Notes: generated from the sequence alone by a model not told the origin. Shown: positions 44,044-53,047, counted from the stretch's first letter. The stretch: 64,000 nucleotides of DNA from JAICMB01 sp035295125 (GCA_035295125.1 DATGJP010000056.1:62001-126000); one strand, 5' to 3'. Numbers and translations are program-made.

Positions 44044-44477
44044 GTATGCTGGAACACTTCGTCTTGCCACTGGGCCCTTACTTACTGACCACTGCGTTCT
44101 TCCTGCTATGGACGCTCATCTTTCTGTCTCTAAAGAAGGAGATCTGCCGATTGAGACAACGCTTACACCGCCATAGCGAATCGCTCGAGTTGGCCCATCA
44201 GGAGTTACTGCAGCAGATCGAGGAAATGCGAGGAGGGCTCCGTGATGTGGAAGAACGCTCAGAACAACTAGTGCCGCCGCAGCCGACAAAGTCGGGACTG
44301 AACCTGAACAAGCGCGGCCAGGTGATCCGGATGTACCGCCGTGGGGACGGGCCGGATCACATTGCAACGCTGCTCGATCTTCCCAAAAACGAAGTCGATC
44401 TTCTGATCAAGGTATACAAGCTCGCAATGAGCGGTCCAGCGCCGAACGGGACAATCGGTTTTCCGCCAAATCAATGA
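44040..44477 (+). CDS. DUF2802-like membrane-anchored coiled-coil protein
   Basis: 145 residues. One N-terminal helix (PYLLTTAFFLLWTLIFLSL), then a coiled coil (about 35-80, LRQRLHRHSESLELAHQELL), and a C-terminal helix-turn-helix-like part (RGQVIRMYRRGDGPDHIATLLDLPKNEVDLLIKVYK). This layout is common in DUF2802-type proteins at the ends of flagellar operons. Role unknown. It is the last gene of the cluster and convergent with the PDZ gene, eight bases away. Confidence 0.65.
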   Translation: MSMLEHFVLPLGPYLLTTAFFLLWTLIFLSLKKEICRLRQRLHRHSESLELAHQELLQQIEEMRGGLRDVEERSEQLVPPQPTKSGLNLNKRGQVIRMYRRGDGPDHIATLLDLPKNEVDLLIKVYKLAMSGPAPNGTIGFPPNQ

Positions 44478-44485
44478 AGCGCCTG

Positions 44486-45394
44486 CTACATCCGGACTTC
44501 ACCGCGGACTACCCGAGTCCGCGTGGGAGGGGGAGTGGCTTCCGCATGCTCGATCGTCACATTCACGGTCATCTCGCGCCGCTCACGGACCAACTGCACG
44601 TCGAAGCTCTTTTTGGCGCGGGCGGAACGAATCGCGCGTGCCATTTCGGTGGGATCGGAAACGCTCTCGCCGTCGACCTTGGTCAGCACATCTCCAGCAT
44701 GGATGCCCGCCTTTTCCGCGGCTGAGTCCTTGGCCACCCAGCGCACCAGCACGCCTTCTTTAACTCCAAACGCCTCGGCGAGTTGCGAATTCAGCGATTC
44801 CGCCTCGACGCCCAGCATGCCGCTCTGGGAACTGGAGAATGACCTCGGAAAATCGGGAATGTGGATGTCTGGAATATTGACGGAGAAATCCTTCATATCA
44901 AAGCCAGGGAAGGTGTAGACACCGCTGCGGAGCATATCCTTGCGAGTCCCAACGACTACGGGAATCGTTTGTGCATTGCCGCCGCGGCTTACAACCAACT
45001 TCACCTCACGGCCGGCTGGTGTTTCACGCACGAACCGCCCAAACTGCTCCATGCCTTCAACGCGCTGGCCGTTGTACTCGAGGACGACATCCCCGACCTT
45101 TAAACCCGCCTTGGAAGCCGGGCTGCTGTCTTCCACCCGCGTAATCTCCACGCCGTGGACATCGGACAACTTGAGGGCCTTGGCACGCTCATTGTCAATC
45201 TCGGCAAGATTGACCCCTATGTAGCTTCCCGGTGTGAAAGCCACAGACATGGCTTGAAGGTCCGGGTACGCTTGCAGGGTCTGGAACTGACCGCCCGGCC
45301 CGTCCGACCACCACTGTTGCGCGCAAGCCTGCGCGCCAAAGACCCCGGCCACGACCGTGCACGCGATCACGAAATCCTGAACCCGTCTCATCAT
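44486..45394 (-). CDS. Secreted protein with two PDZ domains
   Basis: 302 residues with a signal peptide (FVIACTVVAGVFGAQA). PDZ 1 (about 50-140) has LKVGDVVLEYNGQRVEGMEQF. PDZ 2 (about 190-280) has GIHAGDVLTKVDGESVSDPTEMA. No protease domain is attached. It is the last gene of the second ECF operon, so it may bind misfolded envelope proteins or present them to a protease. That role is inference. Confidence 0.85.
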   Translation of the reverse strand: MMRRVQDFVIACTVVAGVFGAQACAQQWWSDGPGGQFQTLQAYPDLQAMSVAFTPGSYIGVNLAEIDNERAKALKLSDVHGVEITRVEDSSPASKAGLKVGDVVLEYNGQRVEGMEQFGRFVRETPAGREVKLVVSRGGNAQTIPVVVGTRKDMLRSGVYTFPGFDMKDFSVNIPDIHIPDFPRSFSSSQSGMLGVEAESLNSQLAEAFGVKEGVLVRWVAKDSAAEKAGIHAGDVLTKVDGESVSDPTEMARAIRSARAKKSFDVQLVRERREMTVNVTIEHAEATPPPTRTRVVRGEVRM

Positions 45395-45406
45395 AAAGAT
45401 CCCTTC

Positions 45407-46606
45407 CTATTTCTTGCGCAGATATATGGTCCCGGCATTTACGGCGATTGTGAATACCGGTCCACCCCCGTTCAACGAACCCTCGGCGATGGCCGGCAAG
45501 GCCCCGGCGATCTGGTGCACCCGGATCTCAGGGAAATCTGAAACGATTCTACCCGCGCCCGGAGTCTGATTTCGGGCCATCACCGTCATCGGAATGTTCG
45601 ACGGAATCAAAACCGTAATGTCACCTGCTTTTGTGCTCAGAATTGACTCTTCGATGCGGTGTCCCGAGAGAAGATCGGCGATAATACTACCGACTGACGT
45701 TGAGGCTCGCAACGGTCCATCGACATTACGCAGCCGGATGGCTCCGGCGATACTCTGGCACTGCACACCGTTGGCACGGTTTACCTGAATACTGCCGCCC
45801 GAATTTTGGGCGTCCACCAAGCCCGCAGCCTGGCCGATTTCAATGAGCCCACCGGCGGTCTGTGCGTACACGGCTCCCATCGACCGGCCCACTTTGATAT
45901 TGCCGCCACTCCGCGTAAAGACGTGAACTGTGCCGTTTGCCTCGTTCACCGAGAGATCACCCCCGCCGGTCTCCAGCCAGCACTCGCCTCCGATACTATC
46001 CGCGCGCACATTGCCCCCGCCCGAGTAACACTTCACCGGCCCAGCAACCCGGCCGATAGTGATGTTGCCGCCGCCGGTCTTAGCCACAATACTCTGCTTA
46101 ATGCGATCCAGGTCGACATTCCCGCCCGCGGTATTCACCTCGAGCTGCCCGTCAAAGTCGGCTGCCGTGACATTGCCGTCGTAGCTTTCGACCTGCATCT
46201 CATGCATCCAGCGCGGCACGGCCACGGTGAGATCCGCCGACATAATCTTCGAGGAAGGCGACGTTACCGTCAGGTAAATCCACTCGCCTTTCGTACTGCT
46301 GCGCACCTCGAATCCGCGCAACTGTCGCTCCGCTTCCTGTGCGCTGACCGCTCGTATACGCCGCTTCAACGTATATGCGACACGGTCTCCGGGATTGCCA
46401 TTTACCGTGATGTTGCCGGTCGCGATCACTCGAAGGTGCGTCATCGGCTGCGCCGAGATGCTCCCGTTGGCCGTCTGGGTCCAATAGCGCCCATCCTGCG
46501 TAACCGACGACGTCTGGCCGGAACCCGATTCCACCAGGCCCAGGGCCAACACCGCCGCGAATGTACTTCTCAACAACATCGACTTAATAAGTCTCCACCG
46601 ACGCAT
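45407..46606 (-). CDS. Secreted DUF4097-type beta-solenoid protein
   Basis: 399 residues with a signal peptide (LLRSTFAAVLALGLVESGSG). From about 95 on it is built of repeated short strands such as GGNVDLDRI, GGGNITIGRVAGPV, GGGDLSVNEANGTVHV and SGGNIKVGRSMGAV, the DUF4097/adhesin-like fold. The start may be ATG 46606 or ATG 46579, and the latter has GGTGGAG upstream. It overlaps the anti-sigma gene at 46606 but not at 46579. It is the counterpart of the protein at 16945, without the membrane part. Confidence 0.8.
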   Translation of the reverse strand: MRRWRLIKSMLLRSTFAAVLALGLVESGSGQTSSVTQDGRYWTQTANGSISAQPMTHLRVIATGNITVNGNPGDRVAYTLKRRIRAVSAQEAERQLRGFEVRSSTKGEWIYLTVTSPSSKIMSADLTVAVPRWMHEMQVESYDGNVTAADFDGQLEVNTAGGNVDLDRIKQSIVAKTGGGNITIGRVAGPVKCYSGGGNVRADSIGGECWLETGGGDLSVNEANGTVHVFTRSGGNIKVGRSMGAVYAQTAGGLIEIGQAAGLVDAQNSGGSIQVNRANGVQCQSIAGAIRLRNVDGPLRASTSVGSIIADLLSGHRIEESILSTKAGDITVLIPSNIPMTVMARNQTPGAGRIVSDFPEIRVHQIAGALPAIAEGSLNGGGPVFTIAVNAGTIYLRKK

Positions 46607-47507
46607 TCATTTCTTTCAAAGCCTTCTCACAGCGCAGCCGCACGTAGCCGTTATCTTCTTTGCGCATCAGCTCCTGGAGAATACCGACCATCCGGTCGGA
46701 CTTTTGCTCGATCAGCAAATCGATGGCTTGCGTGCGAACTCCGGGATTATCGTCCGTTAACAGGATCTGTGTGAGCACCTGGCGGACCTGGGGATCGGTT
46801 GCCGAGCCGCGCAGCCCATCGAGAGCCCTCAAACGAACCCCCGGGTTGCTGTCATGCTGCAGCGCGGCGAGTAGCGCGCTGCGCACCTCGGCCGATTCCG
46901 GGCGCGATTTCAACAAATCGAGGGATTCCACTCGCAATCCCGCGTCCTGGGGATCCTGCGCTGCTGCGAGGAGCAGATTCTGGATTGATAAATCGTCCAC
47001 CTTGCCGGAGAGAACCCGCTGCCGCGTTTCTTCCACGACAATCTGCACTTTACCGGACTGCTCCGGCTCCACGTAGCGCACCCGCGAAGTCACGGGCCTG
47101 TTATCCACCCCGGCGCTCGTCACGTTCACGCCAAGCGAGTTTGTCGGAAGCATGCGTGCCCCAAAGAATCCCATTGCGATCAGGGCCAACGCCCCGGCGG
47201 GCTGCATTCCGGCCGGAATCGGTCGAATATGGATTGTAAATCCGTGTCGCAAGCGCTCCCAAAAGCTGGTTTTTGACGAGGCAACCGCGAGCCGCTGCCG
47301 CAACTCCATCCGGTTGCGGGTCAGAAGGTCCATTGATGGGTGTAGTTCCAGAGTGTCGTAGGCCTCTTGCAGCGCCCGCTGATGTTCCAGGACCGCTCGG
47401 CAGCTCTCACAGCTTCCGAGGTGCTCCTCGACTCGCTCCTCCTCGTCGAACGAAAGTTCTCCGTAGAGCAGCAGAGGCAGATTATCCTTCGCATCCTGGC
47501 ACGTCAT
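46584..47507 (-). CDS. Anti-sigma factor with zinc finger and HEAT repeats
   Basis: About 307 residues from the ATG at 47507, which overlaps the sigma stop as ATGA. The N-terminus has the zf-HC2 motif in EEHLGSCESCRAV. One membrane segment lies near residue 100 (PAGALALIAMGFFGARML). The outer part carries three or four HEAT-type repeats: LRVESLDLLKSRPESAEVRSALL, then VRLRALDGLRG, then VRTQAIDLLIEQKS and VRLRCEKALKEM. The repeats probably form a periplasmic scaffold for signal proteins. This combination is unusual compared with the anti-sigma at 15380. Confidence 0.85.
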   Translation of the reverse strand: MTCQDAKDNLPLLLYGELSFDEEERVEEHLGSCESCRAVLEHQRALQEAYDTLELHPSMDLLTRNRMELRQRLAVASSKTSFWERLRHGFTIHIRPIPAGMQPAGALALIAMGFFGARMLPTNSLGVNVTSAGVDNRPVTSRVRYVEPEQSGKVQIVVEETRQRVLSGKVDDLSIQNLLLAAAQDPQDAGLRVESLDLLKSRPESAEVRSALLAALQHDSNPGVRLRALDGLRGSATDPQVRQVLTQILLTDDNPGVRTQAIDLLIEQKSDRMVGILQELMRKEDNGYVRLRCEKALKEMNASVETY

Positions 47508-48094
47508 ACAAAATCTCCTAGCGCAGCCCGCATTTTCTGCGTTGCTCGAAACAAGCAATTCTTGGCAGCCTCTTCTGAGGTGCCCAATGACTCACCGATC
47601 GCTCGCAGCCGCATTCCCTGGTAATGCCTCATTTCGAACACCATTCGTTCCCGTGGGGTCAGATCTGCCAGGACTGACTTAATCCGGCGTTGCAGTTGCT
47701 CGCTGAGCAACCGCCGCTGCGGATCACCGTCAGCCCGTTCTTCCTCGATGGTGTCCATGCGATCCAGAACACCCTCGCTCGTCTCCACCACAGTTCCTTC
47801 TTCCTTCCGAACCTTGCGCCGACGCAACGCATCGAGGCAGAGATTCGTCACAATCCGGTACAGCCACGTATGAAAACTGCAGTCAAATCGAAACGAGTGC
47901 AGGTTCTTATAGACCCGGAGGAACGCCTCCTGGTAGATATCGCTAGCGTCTTCGGGCGACCGCAGGAGGTTCAGAGCCAGACGAAGCACACTCTGATCGT
48001 AAAGGCGCACAAGTTCCTCAAAGGCGCGCTCGTCACCGCCTTGAGCCGCCCGAATCAGAGCTGATTCGTCCATCCTGACCGCCGCCGCGGCCAT
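47504..48094 (-). CDS. ECF-type RNA polymerase sigma factor
   Basis: About 196 residues from the ATG at 48094, which follows GTGGAGG by five bases. A TTG at 48127 is possible but lies close to the predicted transcript start. Region 2: RSPEDASDIYQEAFLRVYKNL and FHTWLYRIVTNLCLDALRRRK. Region 4: LTPRERMVFEMRHYQGMRLRAIGESL and EEAAKNCLFRATQKM. First gene of sigma, anti-sigma, DUF4097, PDZ. Confidence 0.92.
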   Translation of the reverse strand: MAAAAVRMDESALIRAAQGGDERAFEELVRLYDQSVLRLALNLLRSPEDASDIYQEAFLRVYKNLHSFRFDCSFHTWLYRIVTNLCLDALRRRKVRKEEGTVVETSEGVLDRMDTIEEERADGDPQRRLLSEQLQRRIKSVLADLTPRERMVFEMRHYQGMRLRAIGESLGTSEEAAKNCLFRATQKMRAALGDFV

Positions 48095-48135
48095 CCCAGC
48101 CTCCACGGCTTCTATGTTCCCCTGCAACAGTAGGA

Positions 48136-48162
48136 TAGACGGCTGGAGTGTAAAAAGGTCAC
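48136..48162 (-). promoter_or_regulatory. Probable ECF-sigma promoter of the sigma operon
   Basis: On the minus strand GTGACC followed by a T-run (48162-48157), 15 bases, then CGTCTA (48141-48136). An AAC/ACC-type -35 and a CGTC-type -10 are common for ECF sigma factors. It lies about 40 bases before the preferred start codon. Autoregulation by the encoded sigma is inferred. Confidence 0.5.
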
Positions 48163-48171
48163 GATGGCGGG

Positions 48172-48609
48172 CTAGACGCGAAAGTAATCTGGCTTCCAGT
48201 TTACAACCGCCTTTTTTATCTCCGTGTTAGGCAGGTTGGATGCCAGGGCCTTGTCGACTAGTTTCGCCACCTCTTCGTCTGAGGCGAAGCGTAAAGCGAT
48301 CAACTGGCTCTCGCTGAGCTCCCCAATTCGCGATCGAAGTGGCTCGGCCAACAGCCCGGACAGGCGGAGCCGCTCCTCGAGGCGAATCACACGGTCCTGC
48401 ACCTTCAGAGCATAAAGGCGGCACTTGAGGACAAGGAAAACACCGGCTACCGACAGCACCACCATCCAGATGCTCCAGACGCTGAGGTGCCGGACGGCAT
48501 ACCAGATGGCGATCAGTACGTTGATGCCCGAGACCGGCAGAAGAAACAGGTGAAAAGCCGGGTCCAGCTTGGCATGATTAGCGTAGTTCTGCGGAGTCTT
48601 CTCCGGCAT
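48172..48609 (-). CDS. DUF6526-family membrane protein
   Basis: 145 residues. It opens with QNYANHAKLDPAFHLFLLP, which I recognise as the DUF6526 N-terminus. Two membrane helices follow (LFLLPVSGINVLIAIWYAV and WMVVLSVAGVFLVLKC). The C-terminal part is cytoplasmic and helical (RIGELSESQLIALRFASDEEV). AAGGAGG stands just before the start. Function unknown. Confidence 0.7.
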   Translation of the reverse strand: MPEKTPQNYANHAKLDPAFHLFLLPVSGINVLIAIWYAVRHLSVWSIWMVVLSVAGVFLVLKCRLYALKVQDRVIRLEERLRLSGLLAEPLRSRIGELSESQLIALRFASDEEVAKLVDKALASNLPNTEIKKAVVNWKPDYFRV

Positions 48610-48655
48610 ACGTGAATCCTCCTTTTGGAAGCTTCAATTGTAGCCGGTACCGGAA

Positions 48656-48672
48656 GACGCCGGATCGGCGTC
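48656..48672 (-). terminator. Possible hairpin terminator after rpsA
   Basis: GACGCCG, three bases, CGGCGTC: a perfect 7-bp stem four bases past the rpsA stop. Only two T residues follow on the minus strand, so it is a weak intrinsic terminator at best. Confidence 0.35.
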
Positions 48673-48675
48673 CGG

Positions 48676-50373
48676 TCAAGCCATTTCGAGTTCGATGCGC
48701 TTCTTGGCGGCGTCGATGTTGACGATTCTAAAATTCCGAATCTGTCCGGCGCGGGTGGTTTCAGCGCCACTTCCTTTTTCGGCGCCCCCACCCTGCTTCC
48801 ACTTAGCCGACAGCATGGCGGTCAGGGAGGAGATGTCGCCCTTCGCAGGCTCGGAAGTCGCAGCCTCCGGCTGGGCCACCTCGCGTAACGGGGATTCCGC
48901 GAAAACCCCTTCGCCGAGTTCGACCTTCACTCGTCCGCTCGTAACGTCTACAACGCGCCCCGCGACTACCTGCCCGGGCTTATGATCGGCGATGTACTCG
49001 TCGATACTGGTGGGCTCAAGCTGCTTGATGCTGAGTTTGATGCGGCGCTTGCCCCGATCAATCTCAGTCACCACAGCCTTCACTGGCTTGCCCATCGCCA
49101 GCACTTCGCTGGGATGATTCAGCCGTTTCTCGCTGGTGATGTCGGAAATGTGAATCAAGCCGTCGATCCCGTTTCCGAGATCGACAAACGCCCCGAAGCT
49201 TGTCATGCTGCTGACGGGCGCCTCGACGACGGTCCCGACTATATACTTCTTCTCGGCGTCCTCCCAGGGGTCGCCCAGCGCCTGCTTCAGACCGAGGGAA
49301 ATACGCTTGTCGGACGCGTTCACGCCGAGCACGACGGCTTCAACCATTTCGCCGGCCTTCACAACATCGCTGGGGCGCTTGATCTTCTTCGACCAGGAAA
49401 GCTCGGAGATGTGGATCAGCCCTTCAACGCCGGGGAGCAGTTCCACGAAGGCGCCGAAATCCATGAGGCGCGTCACTTTTCCCTGCACGCGATCGCCAGT
49501 ATGGAAGCGCTCCACCGCCACGCTCCATGGATCGGGCTGCAAGGCTTTCAAGCTCAGTGAAATGCGGCGAGTATCGGGATTGACCTTAATGATCTTAACT
49601 TCGATGTTGTCGCCCGACGCCACTACGTCCGACGGTTTCGCTACGCGATGCCAGGCCATTTCACCAACATGCAGCAAGCCATCGACGCCGCCAAGATCGA
49701 CGAACGCACCAAAATCCGTCAGACTGCGAACCGTGCCGCGAACCACCGCGCCTTCCTTGAGGTCGGAGAAGGCTTTCTCTTTGGCTCGCACCGCCTCTTC
49801 TTCGAGAACGACGCGCCGGTCGACGACGATATCCTCGTCTTCGATATCCAATTTAATGACTCGGCACTGGATTTCCTGCCCGACTAGTTTTTCGAGGTCG
49901 GCCTGTTCGCGAGCGCCGCTACGGGAGGCGGGCATGAAGGCCTTCTCACCGACATCGACGCGCAATCCACCTTTGACAAGTTCGGTGACAACGCCGCCTA
50001 TCGTGCGTTTTTCGTCGAAGGCTCTTTGGAGGGCGCTCCAGTCCTTGGGACGCTCCACCTTGATGGTGGACAGCAGGTAGGTACCCTCTTCGTCGCGGCC
50101 GGTGATTGTGACTGGAATGGTCTGGCCTATTTTGACGGCGACCTCACCCCGGTCATCCTTCACCTGGTCGATAGTTAAGACGCCGTCCATCTTGCGGCCA
50201 AGATCGACAAAAACGGATTCGGGTGTGATAGAAACCACAGTTCCCTGAAGAGATTCGGCGCGGCGATCGGCATGGTGCTCGTTCTCAAACTGTGAAAGGA
50301 TTTCGGCGAATGAATTGTCTTGGGGCGCGGCTTGACCTTCTTCAGGTACAGCCAATTCTCGTGGATTGTTCAT
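48676..50373 (-). CDS. rpsA: 30S ribosomal protein S1
   Basis: 565 residues from the ATG at 50373. The 31 residues upstream of it in frame are not S1-like. Six S1 domains can be followed. The best are the third to fifth, with LTDFGAFVDLGGVDGLLHVGEM, LMDFGAFVELLPGVEGLIHISEL and MTSFGAFVDLGNGIDGLIHISDI. The first two are the divergent ribosome-binding pair. The last carries an Ala/Glu/Gly-rich insert (about 515-545). S1 delivers mRNA to the 30S subunit. Divergent from the histidine kinase gene. Confidence 0.94.
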   Translation of the reverse strand: MNNPRELAVPEEGQAAPQDNSFAEILSQFENEHHADRRAESLQGTVVSITPESVFVDLGRKMDGVLTIDQVKDDRGEVAVKIGQTIPVTITGRDEEGTYLLSTIKVERPKDWSALQRAFDEKRTIGGVVTELVKGGLRVDVGEKAFMPASRSGAREQADLEKLVGQEIQCRVIKLDIEDEDIVVDRRVVLEEEAVRAKEKAFSDLKEGAVVRGTVRSLTDFGAFVDLGGVDGLLHVGEMAWHRVAKPSDVVASGDNIEVKIIKVNPDTRRISLSLKALQPDPWSVAVERFHTGDRVQGKVTRLMDFGAFVELLPGVEGLIHISELSWSKKIKRPSDVVKAGEMVEAVVLGVNASDKRISLGLKQALGDPWEDAEKKYIVGTVVEAPVSSMTSFGAFVDLGNGIDGLIHISDITSEKRLNHPSEVLAMGKPVKAVVTEIDRGKRRIKLSIKQLEPTSIDEYIADHKPGQVVAGRVVDVTSGRVKVELGEGVFAESPLREVAQPEAATSEPAKGDISSLTAMLSAKWKQGGGAEKGSGAETTRAGQIRNFRIVNIDAAKKRIELEMA

Positions 50374-50423
50374 GGAAAACTGCGCGTAACCCCATTGTGT
50401 CACATTCCCGGTAAGATGACAGC

Positions 50424-51668
50424 TTGGCGTCCCTCCCGAGCTGGTTAAGCAGAGTTGCGCGTCCACAGGACCTGGTCTGGGTCGTGCTGTTTGCGGCGTT
50501 GGCGGTCTTCGGACCCGATCGCAACGAAGGTACCGTCACCTTTCTGGTCGCTCTGGCTTTGTTCCAGGTGATCGAGCCAAAACTCAACCTCACATCGCTA
50601 AAGGGAGTTCTCATTTCGTTCGCAGCCAAGCTGTCGCTGTGTTGTTTGCTTATAGGCTGGACGGACGGGATAGCAAGCAGTTACTACTGGGTGCTTTTCC
50701 TTCCCGTTATTTCCGCGGCGACCGCTCTGCCCATGATCGGAACAATGATTACCGCGGTCATCGCTTGTGGAGCGTACCTTTCCTTTTGGCTGCGGATTGG
50801 ACCCGATCAATTCATCCCTCCCGATCAGGTGAGCGAACTGGTGTTGCGCGTGATCATCATCTGCCTGAGCGCCTTTCTTGCGCATCAGCTTGCAAGCGCC
50901 GTTCTCATCGAATCCCGCAAGCACCAGGCGGCCGCGCGCCGGCTTGCGGAGGCTAACCAGCAATTACTTGCGGCCGAAGAGGCAGCTCGCCGGGCCGACC
51001 GCCTCGCTGCGCTCGGCCAGCTCTCCGCGGGTCTGGCGCACGAGTTGCGTAACCCGCTCGGTACGATCAAGGCTTCCGCCGAAATGCTCTCGAAGAACAT
51101 TGCTCCCGAAAACGAAGTCGCGCGCGAGATGGCCAGCTTTATCTCGACCGAAGTCGATCGCACTAATTCGCTCGTTACCCGGTTTCTCGACTTCGCCAGG
51201 CCGCTGGCAGTGCGGCTCGAGAACACCGACATCACGCAGGTCATCGACCGTGCGGTTGCCCAAGCCGAGCAACATCAGCCGCCGCTACCGGTTTCCATTT
51301 ACAAAAACTACTCGCCCGACGTCGAGCCCTTCTTTCTGGACGGCGAATTGATGGAGCGCGTCATCTACAACCTGGTGGTCAACGCGGCGCAGGCCAGTCC
51401 GCCGAAAAGCTCCGTCACCGTGAAGACGAGACGTATCGATGGGATGGTGGAGATTGCCGTGATCGACCGTGGATCGGGCATCGAACCCAAGCACAAAGAG
51501 AACATTTTCAACCCTTTCTTCACCACCAAATCGAGCGGCGTTGGACTGGGGCTCGCCATTGTGTCCAAAATTGTGGATGAGCACGGAGGCAGCATCTCAG
51601 TCGACAGTGAGCCGGGTAGCGGCAGCGTCTTTCGTGTTTATTTGCCAATGAGGACATCCGCCGCATGA
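50424..51668 (+). CDS. Membrane sensor histidine kinase
   Basis: 414 residues. Six N-terminal membrane helices (about 15-170) without a large periplasmic loop suggest sensing at or in the membrane. A coiled stretch leads to the HisKA domain with the phospho-acceptor in LAHELRNPLGTIKA. The ATPase has NLVVNAAQAS, DRGSGIEP and SSGVGLGLAIV. The only in-frame start after the upstream stop is TTG at 50424. It overlaps the NtrC-type regulator by ATGA, so the two form a pair. Confidence 0.9.
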   Translation: MASLPSWLSRVARPQDLVWVVLFAALAVFGPDRNEGTVTFLVALALFQVIEPKLNLTSLKGVLISFAAKLSLCCLLIGWTDGIASSYYWVLFLPVISAATALPMIGTMITAVIACGAYLSFWLRIGPDQFIPPDQVSELVLRVIIICLSAFLAHQLASAVLIESRKHQAAARRLAEANQQLLAAEEAARRADRLAALGQLSAGLAHELRNPLGTIKASAEMLSKNIAPENEVAREMASFISTEVDRTNSLVTRFLDFARPLAVRLENTDITQVIDRAVAQAEQHQPPLPVSIYKNYSPDVEPFFLDGELMERVIYNLVVNAAQASPPKSSVTVKTRRIDGMVEIAVIDRGSGIEPKHKENIFNPFFTTKSSGVGLGLAIVSKIVDEHGGSISVDSEPGSGSVFRVYLPMRTSAA

Positions 51669-53020
51669 GCGCGAGAATTCTGGTGGTTGAAGATGAGGAG
51701 CGGCTGCGCCGGGTCGTCGAGCTGCAGCTCAAGGGAGCCGGTTTTGAAGTGGATCAGGCAGGCACCGCCGAAGCTGCTGTCAAGCTTGCGGACTCCGCCG
51801 ACCTGATTCTGACCGATCTCAAGCTTCCCGGGATGACCGGACTCGAACTGATCGAGCAAATCCGGCGACAGAACTCGCAGATCCCGGTTATCGTGATGAC
51901 CGCTTTCAGCACGGTCGATAATGCCGTCGAAGCGATGAAGAAGGGGGCGGTCGATTTCCTGCCGAAGCCCTTCTCGCTCGACCACCTGATGGCCGTCGTC
52001 AGCAAGGCTCTCGAAGTGAACGCGCTGCGGGCAGAGAACCAGCAACTGCGGCAGGAACTCGGTTCGAGGTACGAATTTGACAACATCATCGGCCGCAGCC
52101 AGCCGATGCGCGAAATCTTCGCCTCCATCGAGCGCATTGCGCCGACGCGCGCCACGGTGCTGCTGTGCGGCGAGAGCGGCGTCGGGAAAGACATGATCGC
52201 GCGCGCCATCCACCACCATTCGCCGCGCGCCACTCGGCCGTTTGTCAAGATCAACTGCACCGCGCTGCCGGAAAACCTGATGGAAAGCGAGCTTTTCGGA
52301 TATGAGAAGGGCGCTTTCACAGGGGCCAATGTTGCCAAGCCCGGCAAATTCGAGCAGGGCGATACGGGAACCGTTTTCCTCGACGAGATCGGCGACGTGC
52401 CGCCCGGAATCCAGGTGAAGCTGCTGCGCATCCTGCAGGAGCGGGAGTTCGAGCGATTGGGCAGCAACAAGACCAAGCACATCGATGTGCGCATTCTGGC
52501 CGCAACCAATGTCGATCTCAGGGAAGCCCTCGAGCAGGGCACCTTTCGCGAGGATCTCTACTATCGCCTGAACGTGCTTCCCCTCAACATCCCTCCATTG
52601 CGTGATCGCAAGGAGGACATCGCGTTCCTCGCCGAACATTTTGTCAAGAAATTCGCCAAAGAGATGGGCGGTAGGATCGAGTCGATCTCCGAGACAGCGG
52701 TCCAGAAACTACTTACGTATCATTGGCCGGGAAATGTGCGGGAGCTGGAGAATGTCATCGAGCGGAGCATGGTCCTTAGTCCTGGTCCCATACTGCATCC
52801 TGACGACATCCGCCTCGACAGCGCGCCGTCGCGTGCACGGTCGCAAGCGGCCGTCGATGTCTTCCTGCCCGAGGGAATGACGCTGGACGAGTATGAGCAG
52901 TCGATCATCCGCGAAGCGCTGAAGCGCGCGAGCGGCAATAAGAGCCAGGCGGCGCGAATGCTGGGGCTGACGCGGAACGCCCTTCGTTACCGTCTGCAGC
53001 AGATGGGCATCGAAGCGTAA
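51665..53020 (+). CDS. NtrC-family sigma-54-dependent response regulator
   Basis: 451 residues in three parts. The receiver (1-120) has the phospho-acceptor Asp in LILTDLKLPGMTG. The AAA+ domain (about 138-375) has the Walker A GESGVGKDMIARAI, the sigma-54 contact loop GAFTGA and Walker B FLDEIGDV. The Fis-type helix-turn-helix at the end is GNKSQAARMLGLTRNALRYRL. It activates sigma-54 promoters when phosphorylated by the partner kinase. Targets are not shown. rpoN is not in the window. Confidence 0.94.
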   Translation: MSARILVVEDEERLRRVVELQLKGAGFEVDQAGTAEAAVKLADSADLILTDLKLPGMTGLELIEQIRRQNSQIPVIVMTAFSTVDNAVEAMKKGAVDFLPKPFSLDHLMAVVSKALEVNALRAENQQLRQELGSRYEFDNIIGRSQPMREIFASIERIAPTRATVLLCGESGVGKDMIARAIHHHSPRATRPFVKINCTALPENLMESELFGYEKGAFTGANVAKPGKFEQGDTGTVFLDEIGDVPPGIQVKLLRILQEREFERLGSNKTKHIDVRILAATNVDLREALEQGTFREDLYYRLNVLPLNIPPLRDRKEDIAFLAEHFVKKFAKEMGGRIESISETAVQKLLTYHWPGNVRELENVIERSMVLSPGPILHPDDIRLDSAPSRARSQAAVDVFLPEGMTLDEYEQSIIREALKRASGNKSQAARMLGLTRNALRYRLQQMGIEA

Positions 53021-53047
53021 GCGAATGGCATTGAGTTGAGTCCGAGG

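Noticed and set aside
45806..46774. Open frame of 322 codons on the plus strand
   Set aside because: It lies opposite the DUF4097 and anti-sigma genes, which have clear domains. Long opposite frames are common in GC-rich coding DNA, and this one has no motif.
49205..50080. Open frame of 291 codons on the plus strand
   Set aside because: Lies opposite rpsA and has a Ser/Arg/Thr composition typical of antisense frames.
51638..52639. Open frame of 333 codons on the minus strand
   Set aside because: Lies opposite the NtrC-type regulator, whose domains are complete. The translation has no recognisable domain.
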